A DNA stretch of 64,000 bases from Bacteroides stercorirosoris (GCF_900142015.1 NZ_FQZN01000008.1:124001-188000), one strand, 5' to 3'; shown: positions 18,031-26,304, counted from the first letter of the stretch. Numbers and translations: made by a program. The notes: a model not told the origin generated them from the sequence alone.

Positions 18031-19125
18031 CTACTCATCTTTCAAACGAATCACTATCATCACTAAATTACCCTCAGGATCAATATTTTCTCTTTGTAAA
18101 ACATCTTCCGGCAATTCATATGGTTCAATCTTTCCTATCATATAATCTTTATTACCCCTTTGAAAGTATGAAAACATCCATCTTAAAGAAATATCTATTT
18201 GGGTATTCAAATCATCCCGAAGCCTCTTTGTTCCCATGAATATTTGTTTTTTCTTATCGTAGAAACCAAAAGAAGAAAAAGATTTAAAAGTCGCATCAAG
18301 CCACTCAAAAAACAGGAATCTTTTCGTTTCAGCAAACATCGTAAAAACCATCATATTTTCACTTACATCTTCAGTCGATGCAGATATACGATGCTTTCCT
18401 CTCCCCCATAAAAAAGCAGGTGTAACACCCTGTTCTGTAAAGCGAAAAATAGTATCATTAAATAAATTATAATATAACAAAGAGTTATCAGAAGAAGATG
18501 TACAATAAGTGCCGCATGCATATCCCCTCTTTAAAACAGGCTCTCCATGCTTCTGTTTAATTTCCAAACTTTGCCCACAAGTATCTGTTATCACCCAATA
18601 ATAGGGATCAGACAAACCTGACATTGACGGATAAAAGAAATAACACTTATTGCCAAGAATGCGCATCATCGTCGGATAGCCATAAGTATCATCTGGCAAA
18701 TCATAACGAACACGACTCAGAAACGCTCCATCGTAAGAATAACTAATCATCACTTTTTCCGGTATACTATATACACGAATCCGTTTATTAGAAGTATCAA
18801 CGGCCATTAACTTATTTCTATTATATTCCATTGGAGCCTGTCCTATTCCGCCTATTTTCATAAGAAACTCTCCCATATATGAATACTTCAATACACCTTC
18901 CGCTACACTTACCACGAAAAAGCTATCAGTGAAACAGGGACTACCATAACTTGATAATAAAAGGCTATTATCAAGTTGTATCAAAGAAATACTATCTGCA
19001 AACTCAGATATAGGTATCTCAGCTAACAATTCATCTATCGGCTTTATTTCCAAAAGCCCTGTACTTTGCCGCTGATTACAGCTAAAAAATAAAAGAGTTG
19101 CTATTAACAAGAAGTATAGCTTCAT
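18031..19125 (-). CDS. Six-bladed beta-propeller lipoprotein C
   Basis: 364 residues with a short lipoprotein signal (LIATLLFFSC). The propeller signature is more diverged here: GVLKYSYMGEFLMKIG then GIGQAPMEY instead of GQGPGEY. The C-terminus MIVIRLKDE is like that of propeller A. It is the first gene after precursor peptide 2, separated by a stem-loop with a T-run, and the first of three tandem paralogues. Function is not known; repeated duplication with divergence beside two different peptide precursors could mean that each propeller matches a different ligand. Confidence 0.82.
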   Translation of the reverse strand: MKLYFLLIATLLFFSCNQRQSTGLLEIKPIDELLAEIPISEFADSISLIQLDNSLLLSSYGSPCFTDSFFVVSVAEGVLKYSYMGEFLMKIGGIGQAPMEYNRNKLMAVDTSNKRIRVYSIPEKVMISYSYDGAFLSRVRYDLPDDTYGYPTMMRILGNKCYFFYPSMSGLSDPYYWVITDTCGQSLEIKQKHGEPVLKRGYACGTYCTSSSDNSLLYYNLFNDTIFRFTEQGVTPAFLWGRGKHRISASTEDVSENMMVFTMFAETKRFLFFEWLDATFKSFSSFGFYDKKKQIFMGTKRLRDDLNTQIDISLRWMFSYFQRGNKDYMIGKIEPYELPEDVLQRENIDPEGNLVMIVIRLKDE

Positions 19126-19141
19126 AATATATCATATTAAA

Positions 19142-19187
19142 AATATGGGTCCCATTTCTACTTTCCCTTAAGCATAGAACCCATATT
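19142..19187 (-). terminator. Terminator-like stem-loop after precursor peptide 2
   Basis: Inverted repeat AATATGGGT (19142-19150) / ACCCATATT (19179-19187) with a 28-base loop. On the minus strand the second arm runs straight into TTTTTAAT, the form of a leaky intrinsic terminator. It would allow strong precursor transcription and weaker read-through into the propeller and export genes. Confidence 0.6.
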
Positions 19188-19203
19188 CATTATTTTAAAA
19201 GGA

Positions 19204-19431
19204 TCAGAAACATTGAGGAGTAGCAGCAATTTGCGCTTCATCCATATATTTCTTTATAATTGCTACATTAGCTGATGCAGCACTTTTAGCACAAACTGAA
19301 CCTGTACTAACAGCCCCTCCTTCAAAAGAGGTTCTACAAAAATACAATTTTTCACCTTCACCGCACATACTAGAGATTTGTGCTCCTCCACGTACTTGCT
19401 TCATTTCCGAAATATTCAAAATCTTTTTCAT
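19204..19431 (-). CDS. Double-glycine leader peptide precursor 2 (4 Cys)
   Basis: 75 residues. The leader MKKILNISEMKQVRGG is nearly the same as that of precursor 1 and ends in Gly-Gly. The predicted core of about 59 residues starts AQISSMCGEGEKLYFC and contains four cysteines, the last one at the penultimate position (PQCF). The Gly/Ser/Ala-rich middle (GGAVSTGSVCAKSAASAN) differs fully from the core of precursor 1. It is the first gene behind the regulatory region at 19496-19600, and a terminator-like hairpin follows it. It is likely cut and exported by the C39-ABC protein and oxidised by the VKOR fusion. Bacteriocin (bacteroidetocin-like in organisation) and peptide pheromone are both possible. 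Confidence 0.82.
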   Translation of the reverse strand: MKKILNISEMKQVRGGAQISSMCGEGEKLYFCRTSFEGGAVSTGSVCAKSAASANVAIIKKYMDEAQIAATPQCF

Positions 19432-19495
19432 TAAGCATAGATTTTAATAAAACAATAAAGAAAACTTCCGCCTTATCCATTATAACAGCCAGCTA

Positions 19496-19600
19496 CTCTG
19501 TTACAATTAATGCTATACGGTATCAGCATCAAAGTTGGAATACAGCTAACATCCAACTTGGAATGTAACAAAGTTAGGCAGGATGTAACACTTAAACAAG
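19496..19600 (-). promoter_or_regulatory. Promoter and operator-like repeats of the peptide cluster
   Basis: On the minus strand a Bacteroides-type -7 box TAACTTTG (19576-19569) lies 20 nt after CTTG (19600-19597), close to the TTTG-N19-21-TAnnTTTG consensus. This predicts a start near 19560 and a leader of about 130 nt before precursor 2. Around it are direct repeats of TGTAACA (19564-19570 and 19584-19590), an inverted TGTTACA (19499-19505), and the inverted repeat AGTTGGA-N12-TCCAACT (19533-19558). These are candidate sites for the split LuxR-like regulator, by position only. Confidence 0.55.
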
Positions 19601-19712
19601 AAAAGATACCGGACAAAAGGCAAATCAGATACAGCACTACAAATCAACACATTACCTTCGCAATAAAGATAAAAAGAAGAACCCCAACCGGACAAGACAT
19701 TCTCTTTATTCT

Positions 19713-20541
19713 CTACAATTTCCGTATAAAATCATCAAAAGCATCACCGCCTGACAACAGAAATTTACTCTTCATACGCTGCTTTGACTTCGCAATAGCA
19801 TCGGCAGTTACATTAGAAACAGTGGCAATCATACCATTCGTGAACCCGGCTCGGATAAGATAACATATCCTCCGCTCCTGCATACCCAGTTTATAACCGT
19901 TCAGTTTCTCCGACATATCACTATAAAGAGTATCGATTACTGCAAATATCTCCATCCATTCCTCGTCCGACTTCACCAGTCCATACACCGGCTGGCAACG
20001 CAACTGACATAATTGGCTCAACGCAAGCGTACGCTCAACAGGCAATAAGGAATGAATTTCCTGATACTCTTTCAGTTGTTTCGTATAAGATACATTCAGT
20101 TTCTGCAAACAAGAGTTCAACTCATCCTTATCTTTCTGCCGGACGAACAACTTCTCTATCCTCCGAGACAACTCATGATTTTCTTGTAACAATTGCCGCC
20201 GTTTTTCTTCCGATTCCACTCTTCCTTCATCCAATTGCTTCTCATTCTCTTTTAAGCGAGCAAGCAAACGTTCAATCCGCCCCTGAACATTCCGTTTATA
20301 TAAATGGAAAGACGCAAAGCCGACTACAACTAAAAACATTGCCCCAAAACCAATAGAAAGCAACCATACCTTACGACTTAACAGTTCATTTCTTATCCGC
20401 TGATTTTCATTTATCAAGACTTCATTATTATATTTCTCCCTTATTTCACGGTCAAAAACCAGTTGGTCTTCATGCATCTTACACCAGTTTGCATAAAGTT
20501 CTTGGTATTCGGAAGCAAACTGCCTATAATCTTTTATTTTA
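19713..20541 (-). pseudogene. C-terminal half of split TPR/LuxR-like regulator
   Basis: The frame stays open upstream of the ATG at 20477 to 20541, where the mobile element begins. The decoded part shows a linker (DYRQFASEYQELYANWCK), a membrane helix (WLLSIGFGAMFLVVVGFASF), a long coiled coil and a C-terminal LuxR-like helix-turn-helix (MQERRICYLIRAGFTNGMIA...). Bacteroidetes regulators of this design normally begin with a signal peptide and TPRs; those are found at 31105-31715 on the other side of the element. Joining at the shared 9-bp repeat restores one frame of about 479 codons. The remaining half could still be made from the ATG at 20477 (254 residues) as a membrane-bound DNA-binding protein without its sensor. 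Confidence 0.85.
20533..20541. repeat. Left attachment core (9-bp direct repeat)
   Basis: TTTATTTTA, identical to 31096-31104. On the minus strand both copies sit in the same codon phase (third base of a codon, then AAA ATA AA), so excision by recombination at this core rebuilds the regulator reading frame. Confidence 0.8.
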
Positions 20542-20605
20542 GATTTTCAACGGTTTGATACAACCATTTGAGGAATAAACTTTTAACGGAGTATTTGAGA
20601 AACAA

Positions 20606-20623
20606 CGGTAACGAGTTGGAAAC
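20606..20623 (+). repeat. Possible integrase arm-type site, left end
   Basis: CGGTAACGAGTTGGAAAC resembles CGGTAATGAGGTGGTAAC at 30950-30967 near the right end in the same orientation (14 of 18 positions). Imperfect repeats near both ends of such elements can be binding sites of the recombinase N-terminal domain; this is inferred from position. Confidence 0.4.
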
Positions 20624-20731
20624 CGTGCGATTTTCAGCGATTTGCGGTGCTATGCTGTCAAATAACTCATTTCTTTTGCAAAGGTAAAAAAATATCTAAT
20701 ACATGCAGTATAGAAGAATAAATATAATCTA

Positions 20732-23347
20732 CTATTGGGTGAGTTTGTTCAATCGCATTACAATCGAAGTTTGACTTCTGCCCATTTTGTTTGCGATATA
20801 TTTGACACTCTTACCCTCATTATACAGTTTCAATAAAAATTGGTCTGCACTTCTTGTCCATCTTTTATTGGCATTGGGGTGCTTTACATAACTTTCTTCT
20901 GAAACCTTTTCAGGGTGTAAAAACTCATCCACAAATACAGAGGGGAAACGCTTGTCATATAGTACAAGTGTTTTTATCTTTGCTCTTGTTACTGCTACAT
21001 AAAACAATCTCCGTTCTTCCCCATATGGAAATTGGTCACTTTTAGTCAGGACATAATTAAGCACAGGGTCATCACTTACAAGGGATGGAAAGCCATAAGT
21101 ATCCTTATTACATTGTAAAAGTATCACATAATCCGCTTCAAGACCTTTTGATTTATGTACTGTCGAGAACTCTATCTTTCTTCCTCCTATCACATAATAA
21201 AATCTATTACCTTCTTTCACTCCTTTATACATAAATGACAGGTAATAGTCATCAAAAGAATAACGTCCTAATAGAAATATAGATTTATCCGATGGAATAG
21301 AAGATATTAGTTCTCCTATTGTTTTGCAATAATCACGTCTGTCGTAAGAATAAAACTCCAATTCTGTTTTCATTTCAGAGCTGAACGAGTGTATATTCTT
21401 TTGTATTTGGGCTTTATTACGCTGTATGAAGTGGGAGGACAACGAAACTAAAGGCTCTCCAAATCTGTATGTGGTTTCAATCTTGTTTATCTCTGTTGCG
21501 CCAAAGTATTCAGGAAATTGATTAAAAAGAGCCATATCACTTCCCGAAAAACGATATATAGACTGCCAATCATCGCCTACACAATACAACTTCGCAGGCG
21601 GATTCCCCTCTCGTAATACTTTCAAGAAATTGTAACGGTCAACCGATATGTCTTGAAACTCGTCCACAATGATATAATCATACTCAACAGGGTGTGAAGT
21701 ACGACATATTTCTGTGGCTTGAAGAATCGCATCGGTAAAATCAATTTGGTTGCTATCGCTCAATGCACTTATATAGCGGTCATATACAGGCTGAAATATG
21801 TTCTTGATAATAAAAACGCTCCGCTCATCATTTGCATTTTTTGCTTGTTCAAGAACCTCTCTAACTGATTTACAACTTGATTTTACCAATGTTACGAAAG
21901 TAACTACCAGCCGAATAAAAGCCTTTTCTTGTTTACTGCCTTTGGGTAAGACTAAATCATATAATTCTTCTTCTGTTTTTTCTTGAATTGGCACACCTGC
22001 GTCATTTAATAATTGTCGAAGTTTATCTCTTATATCGGAATAATGGAAATCAGCACTTGATGTTACTAAAAGTTGAGTACCAAATTTCTCGTGAGCAGCT
22101 TTCTTCCAAGTTATACCATCATTATATTTTTGATTGGCTTCTTCGTATGTTATATTCTTGTCTTTTGCAAACCAAGCAGGAACAAGACCATGTTCATCTA
22201 CTCCGAAATGTTCCAAATAGATGCGTTTGATTTCTCCTGTTTGCTCAAAATATATTGAGAAATCGGGGCGATATTGAGAGTGCATTTCATCCGCTAATTG
22301 ATGTTCGTATGGCTCTTCATATCTGAATTTTACTCCAAGTGATGACAAGACAAAGCAAATCTTTTGCTCCTGTTCGCTTCTCACATATATAGCCCGACCA
22401 TCCATATCGGGGAACATTGCTTTTAGTTGAACATTCTTTTGTTCCGACAATTTTTCTCGCCTTTCATTCTTGCGTTGTTCCCAATCCGCTTCATTGGTTT
22501 GATAATCAATGAAGTATTCTACTACGCTATTCTTAAAAGCCTTATTCTCTAATAGAGTGTGATAAAGAGCAATAAATAAAGAATCTGTATTATCGCAAAT
22601 AAACGGCTTTGTTCCCGTTGCTTTTCCGATAATATCAATGGCTAATTTGTGAAATGTATAACCTTTCAAGCCATCAGTAGCCATTCTTTCCGTAAGTTCG
22701 GCTGCTGCTTTGTTAGTGTAACTAATAAGTAAAATTCTATGAGGTGCAATGCCTTTTATTTCTGTTAGATACTTGACTTTTCCGATAATAGAAGAGGTCT
22801 TTCCACTACCTGCGCTACTAACAACCAAACAATTATCCTCTTCTGAAACAATTGAGCGTCTTTGTTGCTTATCCAATGGATATTTTAAGCATTTGTCGAA
22901 GAAATCTTTATGTGTGTCAAGCAGAAATGCAATAACACCCTCATTATGCTGTTTTACAAGTCTATTGATAGCTCCAAAATCATTGATGAATTTTAATATA
23001 GTTTCAGATGGAGTGATATTAAAGGCTTTGAGTTTCTTCTGAAGCGAATACGCTTCTTGAAAATGTGGTTTGTAATGATTGATAAAATCTTTTTCCTGCG
23101 TTGCTGAGATTATATTACCATAAAAGCCATTGTTCAAGTTGGTAGGAATATCTATAAACACTTTCTCATTGAGAGCAGATAATCTCTCTTTTGCTTGCTC
23201 ATAGTTTGATTTCTCACTATATGAAGATATCTGGCTTAACTTGTCTGAAAGTTCATTGGACTTGTTTTTAAGGCGTATTCGCACCATTGCTATCACAATA
23301 ACCGAAATAGCAATTATACAAATCATCATAATAAACAATAGCTGCAT
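20732..23347 (-). CDS. Helicase IV-like (UvrD superfamily) helicase with N-terminal TM and C-terminal HTH
   Basis: 871 residues. An N-terminal hydrophobic helix (LLFIMMICIIAISVIVIAMV) is followed by a helical region. Walker A SSAGSGKTSS lies near residue 180, then ILLISYTNKAAAEL (motif Ia). DYIIVDEFQDIS is motif II, CVGDDWQSIYRFSGSD motif III, FSTVHKSKGLEADYVIL motif V and RRLFYVAVTRAK motif VI. The motif wording (DEFQDIS, GDDWQ-IYRFSG) fits E. coli helicase IV better than UvrD or PcrA. The last 50 residues form a SANT/HTH-like tail (RWTRSADQFLLKLYNEGKSV). Between motifs Ia and II it holds a large insertion. It is cargo of the element; a role in DNA repair or anti-phage defence is possible but not shown. 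Confidence 0.88.
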   Translation of the reverse strand: MQLLFIMMICIIAISVIVIAMVRIRLKNKSNELSDKLSQISSYSEKSNYEQAKERLSALNEKVFIDIPTNLNNGFYGNIISATQEKDFINHYKPHFQEAYSLQKKLKAFNITPSETILKFINDFGAINRLVKQHNEGVIAFLLDTHKDFFDKCLKYPLDKQQRRSIVSEEDNCLVVSSAGSGKTSSIIGKVKYLTEIKGIAPHRILLISYTNKAAAELTERMATDGLKGYTFHKLAIDIIGKATGTKPFICDNTDSLFIALYHTLLENKAFKNSVVEYFIDYQTNEADWEQRKNERREKLSEQKNVQLKAMFPDMDGRAIYVRSEQEQKICFVLSSLGVKFRYEEPYEHQLADEMHSQYRPDFSIYFEQTGEIKRIYLEHFGVDEHGLVPAWFAKDKNITYEEANQKYNDGITWKKAAHEKFGTQLLVTSSADFHYSDIRDKLRQLLNDAGVPIQEKTEEELYDLVLPKGSKQEKAFIRLVVTFVTLVKSSCKSVREVLEQAKNANDERSVFIIKNIFQPVYDRYISALSDSNQIDFTDAILQATEICRTSHPVEYDYIIVDEFQDISVDRYNFLKVLREGNPPAKLYCVGDDWQSIYRFSGSDMALFNQFPEYFGATEINKIETTYRFGEPLVSLSSHFIQRNKAQIQKNIHSFSSEMKTELEFYSYDRRDYCKTIGELISSIPSDKSIFLLGRYSFDDYYLSFMYKGVKEGNRFYYVIGGRKIEFSTVHKSKGLEADYVILLQCNKDTYGFPSLVSDDPVLNYVLTKSDQFPYGEERRLFYVAVTRAKIKTLVLYDKRFPSVFVDEFLHPEKVSEESYVKHPNANKRWTRSADQFLLKLYNEGKSVKYIANKMGRSQTSIVMRLNKLTQ

Positions 23348-23361
23348 ATTAGAAATAATAT

Positions 23362-24021
23362 TTATCTGAATCTTTCAATCCATCTATAATCATCCCCTTT
23401 GGTACTCCACTGAAATTTCCACATATCACCTGTATTATCGTTTATAAGATAGTATTGATACATACTTGTTAGTGGCTGAATAGAGAATATACACCTTTCG
23501 TTATTTTCTACTAATTCGTTTTTATTGATAGGAATACAAAATAGGTTGTCTAAATCTTGTGTGCTATATTGGACTTGCCATAGTCGCCCATTATATGAGT
23601 CCAACAATATAAATGTCCACATATTTTGAGTAGCAAACATCTTAAATCTATTAGTCCAATTTGAAGATTTTTCCGGATATGCAAGAGAAAACATATTGAT
23701 AGGTGCAGCAAACATATAGTCTTCACCCTTGACGCTAAATTGGACTTGCCAATTCTTACCTGTATATGTATCAAGCATTATGAAAGTCCACATATTCTGT
23801 GTTTCATAAAGGCGAAATCGTCCTTCTTTATCTCCTAAAACTTCTCTTGCACTACAAACTTCCCAAGACTGACCATCATCTTGAATTTGTTGAACTTCGC
23901 CTGTCATCGTATTTAAACGAAGTCGATTATGGTAGTTCTGAGTCTTATACATCTTATATACCTGAGCATACGATGTAGCAGCGACAACTATAAAAGCAAG
24001 TAATACAAAAAGTTTTCTCAT
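23362..24021 (-). CDS. Exported four-repeat protein of unknown function
   Basis: 219 residues from the ATG at 24021 (an ATG two codons earlier exists). It has a signal peptide, MRKLFVLLAFIVVAATSYA. The mature part is built of four copies of a roughly 45-residue repeat with the pattern Y/F-x-T-Q-N-x-W-T-F-x-x-L-D-x-x-x-G-x-W-Q-V-Q-x-S: one ending VQQIQDD, two strong copies (TQNMWTFIMLDTYTGKNWQV and TQNMWTFILLDSYNGRLWQV) and a last one ending MWKFQWS. This suggests a small beta-propeller-like or beta-rich fold. It lies 14 bp upstream of the helicase gene and behind another exported protein, so the three may be one transcription unit. No function is recognised. Confidence 0.8.
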   Translation of the reverse strand: MRKLFVLLAFIVVAATSYAQVYKMYKTQNYHNRLRLNTMTGEVQQIQDDGQSWEVCSAREVLGDKEGRFRLYETQNMWTFIMLDTYTGKNWQVQFSVKGEDYMFAAPINMFSLAYPEKSSNWTNRFKMFATQNMWTFILLDSYNGRLWQVQYSTQDLDNLFCIPINKNELVENNERCIFSIQPLTSMYQYYLINDNTGDMWKFQWSTKGDDYRWIERFR

Positions 24022-24046
24022 AATCAATTGTTCTGTTTATTGAAAA

Positions 24047-24625
24047 TTAAATATCCTCTAAATCTTTTTGGATTTTTGTTTCTACATTTTGAGTATCACG
24101 ATAACGAATTACGACCATACCCTCATAGACGCCAGAAGTCTTTTCTATTGATAATTCTATATCTCCACCTGTTACCTCCCATGCACTGCCCCACACAACT
24201 GTCCCTTGATGAACTTCTGCCATTAAAGCGGTATTAGAATCTGAGTGAGCCGGATTCTTTTCTTTTGAGATAGTTGGGTTTCCATATTTGCGAGTATATA
24301 AATCCTTATAATAACCGTAAGTATTAACAAGTGTATTCCATTCACCACTTGGGTCAAATAACACGGCTACAGCAAATACACTTTTACCATCATCAGTAGC
24401 TGTTACGCCTATAGTTGCATTACGACCAGTAAAATCTCCCATAAACAATGCAAGATTGTTTTCTCTGCCAATAGATGTAAATCCTTTGCTTTTTAACTTT
24501 TGACAGAATTCTGTCATACTTCCCTCAATGGGAATTCCTTTAAAAGTAAGATGTTCCGAACCGCTTTGAGCATACGATGTCAAAGTAATTACCATAAATG
24601 CGAACGCTACAATAAGTTTTCTCAT
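24047..24625 (-). CDS. Exported hypothetical protein
   Basis: 192 residues with the signal peptide MRKLIVAFAFMVITLTSYA, much like that of its neighbour at 23362-24021. The mature part begins SGSEHLTFKGIPIEGSMTEF, a pattern seen in small periplasmic proteins of Bacteroides. It contains a central beta-rich region (LVNTYGYYKDLYTRKYGNP, VVWGSAWEVTGGDIELSI). It is 25 bp upstream of the four-repeat protein. No function can be given. Confidence 0.75.
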   Translation of the reverse strand: MRKLIVAFAFMVITLTSYAQSGSEHLTFKGIPIEGSMTEFCQKLKSKGFTSIGRENNLALFMGDFTGRNATIGVTATDDGKSVFAVAVLFDPSGEWNTLVNTYGYYKDLYTRKYGNPTISKEKNPAHSDSNTALMAEVHQGTVVWGSAWEVTGGDIELSIEKTSGVYEGMVVIRYRDTQNVETKIQKDLEDI

Positions 24626-24718
24626 AATCTGTTGTATTATTTAAAATCGTTTATTACTAACATAATCCAACCAACGAAGAAAGCGTGGCACTGCGATGCT
24701 ACGTCTTAGTTCGGAGGT

Positions 24719-24816
24719 CCTGAGAAAACCCTGTGTACAGATGTAGTAATAGCAGCCCACGCTATAGCGTGAGAACCACTATGCTACCCTTGTACACAAT
24801 TCAGAAATTTCTCAGG
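24719..24816. repeat. Nested inverted repeat within mobile element
   Basis: Three nested palindromes: outer CCTGAGAAA (24719-24727) / TTTCTCAGG (24808-24816), middle TGTGTACA (24732-24739) / TGTACACA (24791-24798), and a perfect 14-bp central palindrome CACGCTATAGCGTG (24758-24771). The 98-bp whole could fold as one long cruciform or RNA hairpin. A single-strand replication origin, a recombination site or a regulatory RNA structure are all possible. Confidence 0.6.
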
Positions 24817-24905
24817 TTTCCGTTCTACAAGATAAGCATAACGCTTCTTCTTTTTCTTATGTCTTGGAAAGGGTTGCCCCAATCCGGATACAAAAGTATA
24901 AAAAA

Positions 24906-24934
24906 TCCGTGATATAGTATTCTACTATCACGGA
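24906..24934 (-). terminator. Intrinsic terminator of the relaxase gene
   Basis: TCCGTGATA / TATCACGGA stem with an 11-base loop, located 13 bp past the stop of the MobV gene on its strand and followed on the minus strand by TTTTTTATACTTTT. Confidence 0.75.
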
Positions 24935-24946
24935 CTTTATTATGAT

Positions 24947-26251
24947 TTACAGCTTAATACCCCTATTTTGTTTCCTTGTCGGCATTCCCAACGCTTCCAT
25001 GAACTCGCCTTTCTTTCGTCTGAACCAATTGACATGCGAAACGCCGTCTATGTTGAGTTCAAAATTTCCTTCTGTGCTCTGTTTGAGTGAACAAACCGCA
25101 CCGTCAACTTTAAAATGCTGGTTAAACTCACGGGAATATAGCTCACCTTTAATGGTGGCGTCTTTGAATATGCATAGTTTTCTAATGACGGCATCGCCAA
25201 AGTGCAGAGAATCACGCAGGAACTTTATTGTCGGTATCAGTTTATCCACGTATGGGAAATAACGTTTGACGAAATCCACGAACTCGGACAACTTGCGGTT
25301 CTGCTGTTCGTATGCGCTTTTCATTTCCTGTATCTGTTTGGCTTGCCGTTCCTCATGTTGTTGAACTTCATTTTCAAGTTCATAAATGCGGTTTTGCAAT
25401 GCTGCATTTTGCCTTTCCAAAGTCTTAACCTTATTACCGCCGAAAAGAGAACCTACACTTTCCGCTATGTGGGTGGCTGCGGTCGTGGCTACCCCTTTCA
25501 GCTTCTCGGTCTGCACCTCTTTCTTGGCTCGCCTGAGTTCTTCCTGTACTATTTCTTTGCTGTCTTGGAGCAGCCCTATGTCTGTTCGTAACTGTTCCGT
25601 CTGCTGCATCAGGTCACGGTAATACTGCTGTGTGGATATATGCTTAGCTTCCGACCCGTCAATGCCACGTTGCAGCCCGTATCTGCTCATGGTTTGTGCA
25701 TAGGTGTCCTGATAGGATTTGAGTTTGGCTCGTGTCATAATCTCATCGGCACACAATCGGGCTGTGCCGGTCGGTTTCTTGCGGTATCGCCTTCTAACCT
25801 GTTCCTCTTTCTTTTTGCGCTTGCGCTCTCCTCTGATTATCGGTACAAGGGTGGCATGTATGTGCGGTGTCTGCTCGTCCATGTGCAGGACTGCCGACAC
25901 GATATTCTCTCTACCGAATGTGTCGGCAAGGTATTTCAGGTTGTCGCTGCACCACTCGTCAAGTCTGCCCTCGTTGGTGATGCGTTCCATATCATCATGA
26001 GTTCCCGTTAGCAGGACACGGATAGCCCTCACTTGGTTGTTACCGATTTTGCGTGTCAGTCCTGCGGTGTCCAATCGGTACTGTATGGCTTGTGTCCTGC
26101 TTTCCACACCATCAGGAAACCTTATCAGTTCCCGATTGAGGTGCGTCCTGCTCTCATCGGCATTCTTCGGTTTGATGGTGCGCTCAATGTGCGCTGACAT
26201 GGCGGCATCCGTTCCGCTTGTCTTCTCCATGTGTAATACTGCATAACCCAT
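24947..26251 (-). CDS. MobV-family relaxase (mobilization nuclease)
   Basis: 434 residues from the ATG at 26251 (MGYAVLHMEKTSG), the usual start of Bacteroides Mob proteins; the frame is open a further 32 codons upstream, but that stretch has no homologous character. The motif VLHMDEQTPHIHATL near residues 120-133 is the metal-binding HxDE-PHxH signature of the Mob_Pre/MobV family. KNADESRTHLNREL near residue 30 is motif I. The C-terminal half is coiled coil. Relaxases nick oriT and guide the strand in conjugal transfer. The upstream region at 26305-26434 contains a candidate oriT. The absence of mating-pair genes means it needs a helper. Confidence 0.93.
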   Translation of the reverse strand: MGYAVLHMEKTSGTDAAMSAHIERTIKPKNADESRTHLNRELIRFPDGVESRTQAIQYRLDTAGLTRKIGNNQVRAIRVLLTGTHDDMERITNEGRLDEWCSDNLKYLADTFGRENIVSAVLHMDEQTPHIHATLVPIIRGERKRKKKEEQVRRRYRKKPTGTARLCADEIMTRAKLKSYQDTYAQTMSRYGLQRGIDGSEAKHISTQQYYRDLMQQTEQLRTDIGLLQDSKEIVQEELRRAKKEVQTEKLKGVATTAATHIAESVGSLFGGNKVKTLERQNAALQNRIYELENEVQQHEERQAKQIQEMKSAYEQQNRKLSEFVDFVKRYFPYVDKLIPTIKFLRDSLHFGDAVIRKLCIFKDATIKGELYSREFNQHFKVDGAVCSLKQSTEGNFELNIDGVSHVNWFRRKKGEFMEALGMPTRKQNRGIKL

Positions 26252-26304
26252 ATAATAATCTTTTTTTTTAGCTTGTGAAACAATGGTTGATGATTTTACT
26301 CCTG

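Larger units (their letters stand above)
24626..24946. other. Intergenic stretch between cargo and relaxase gene
   Basis: 321 bases without a supported gene. It holds a nested inverted repeat (24719-24816) and a terminator (24906-24934), listed separately. It also marks the border between the cargo genes and the mobilization/replication genes. Confidence 0.6.

Noticed and set aside
13959..19431. Lanthipeptide or radical-SAM-modified peptide cluster
   Set aside because: No LanB/LanM-like or radical SAM enzyme occurs in the cluster; cysteines with VKOR and thioredoxin proteins point to disulfides instead.
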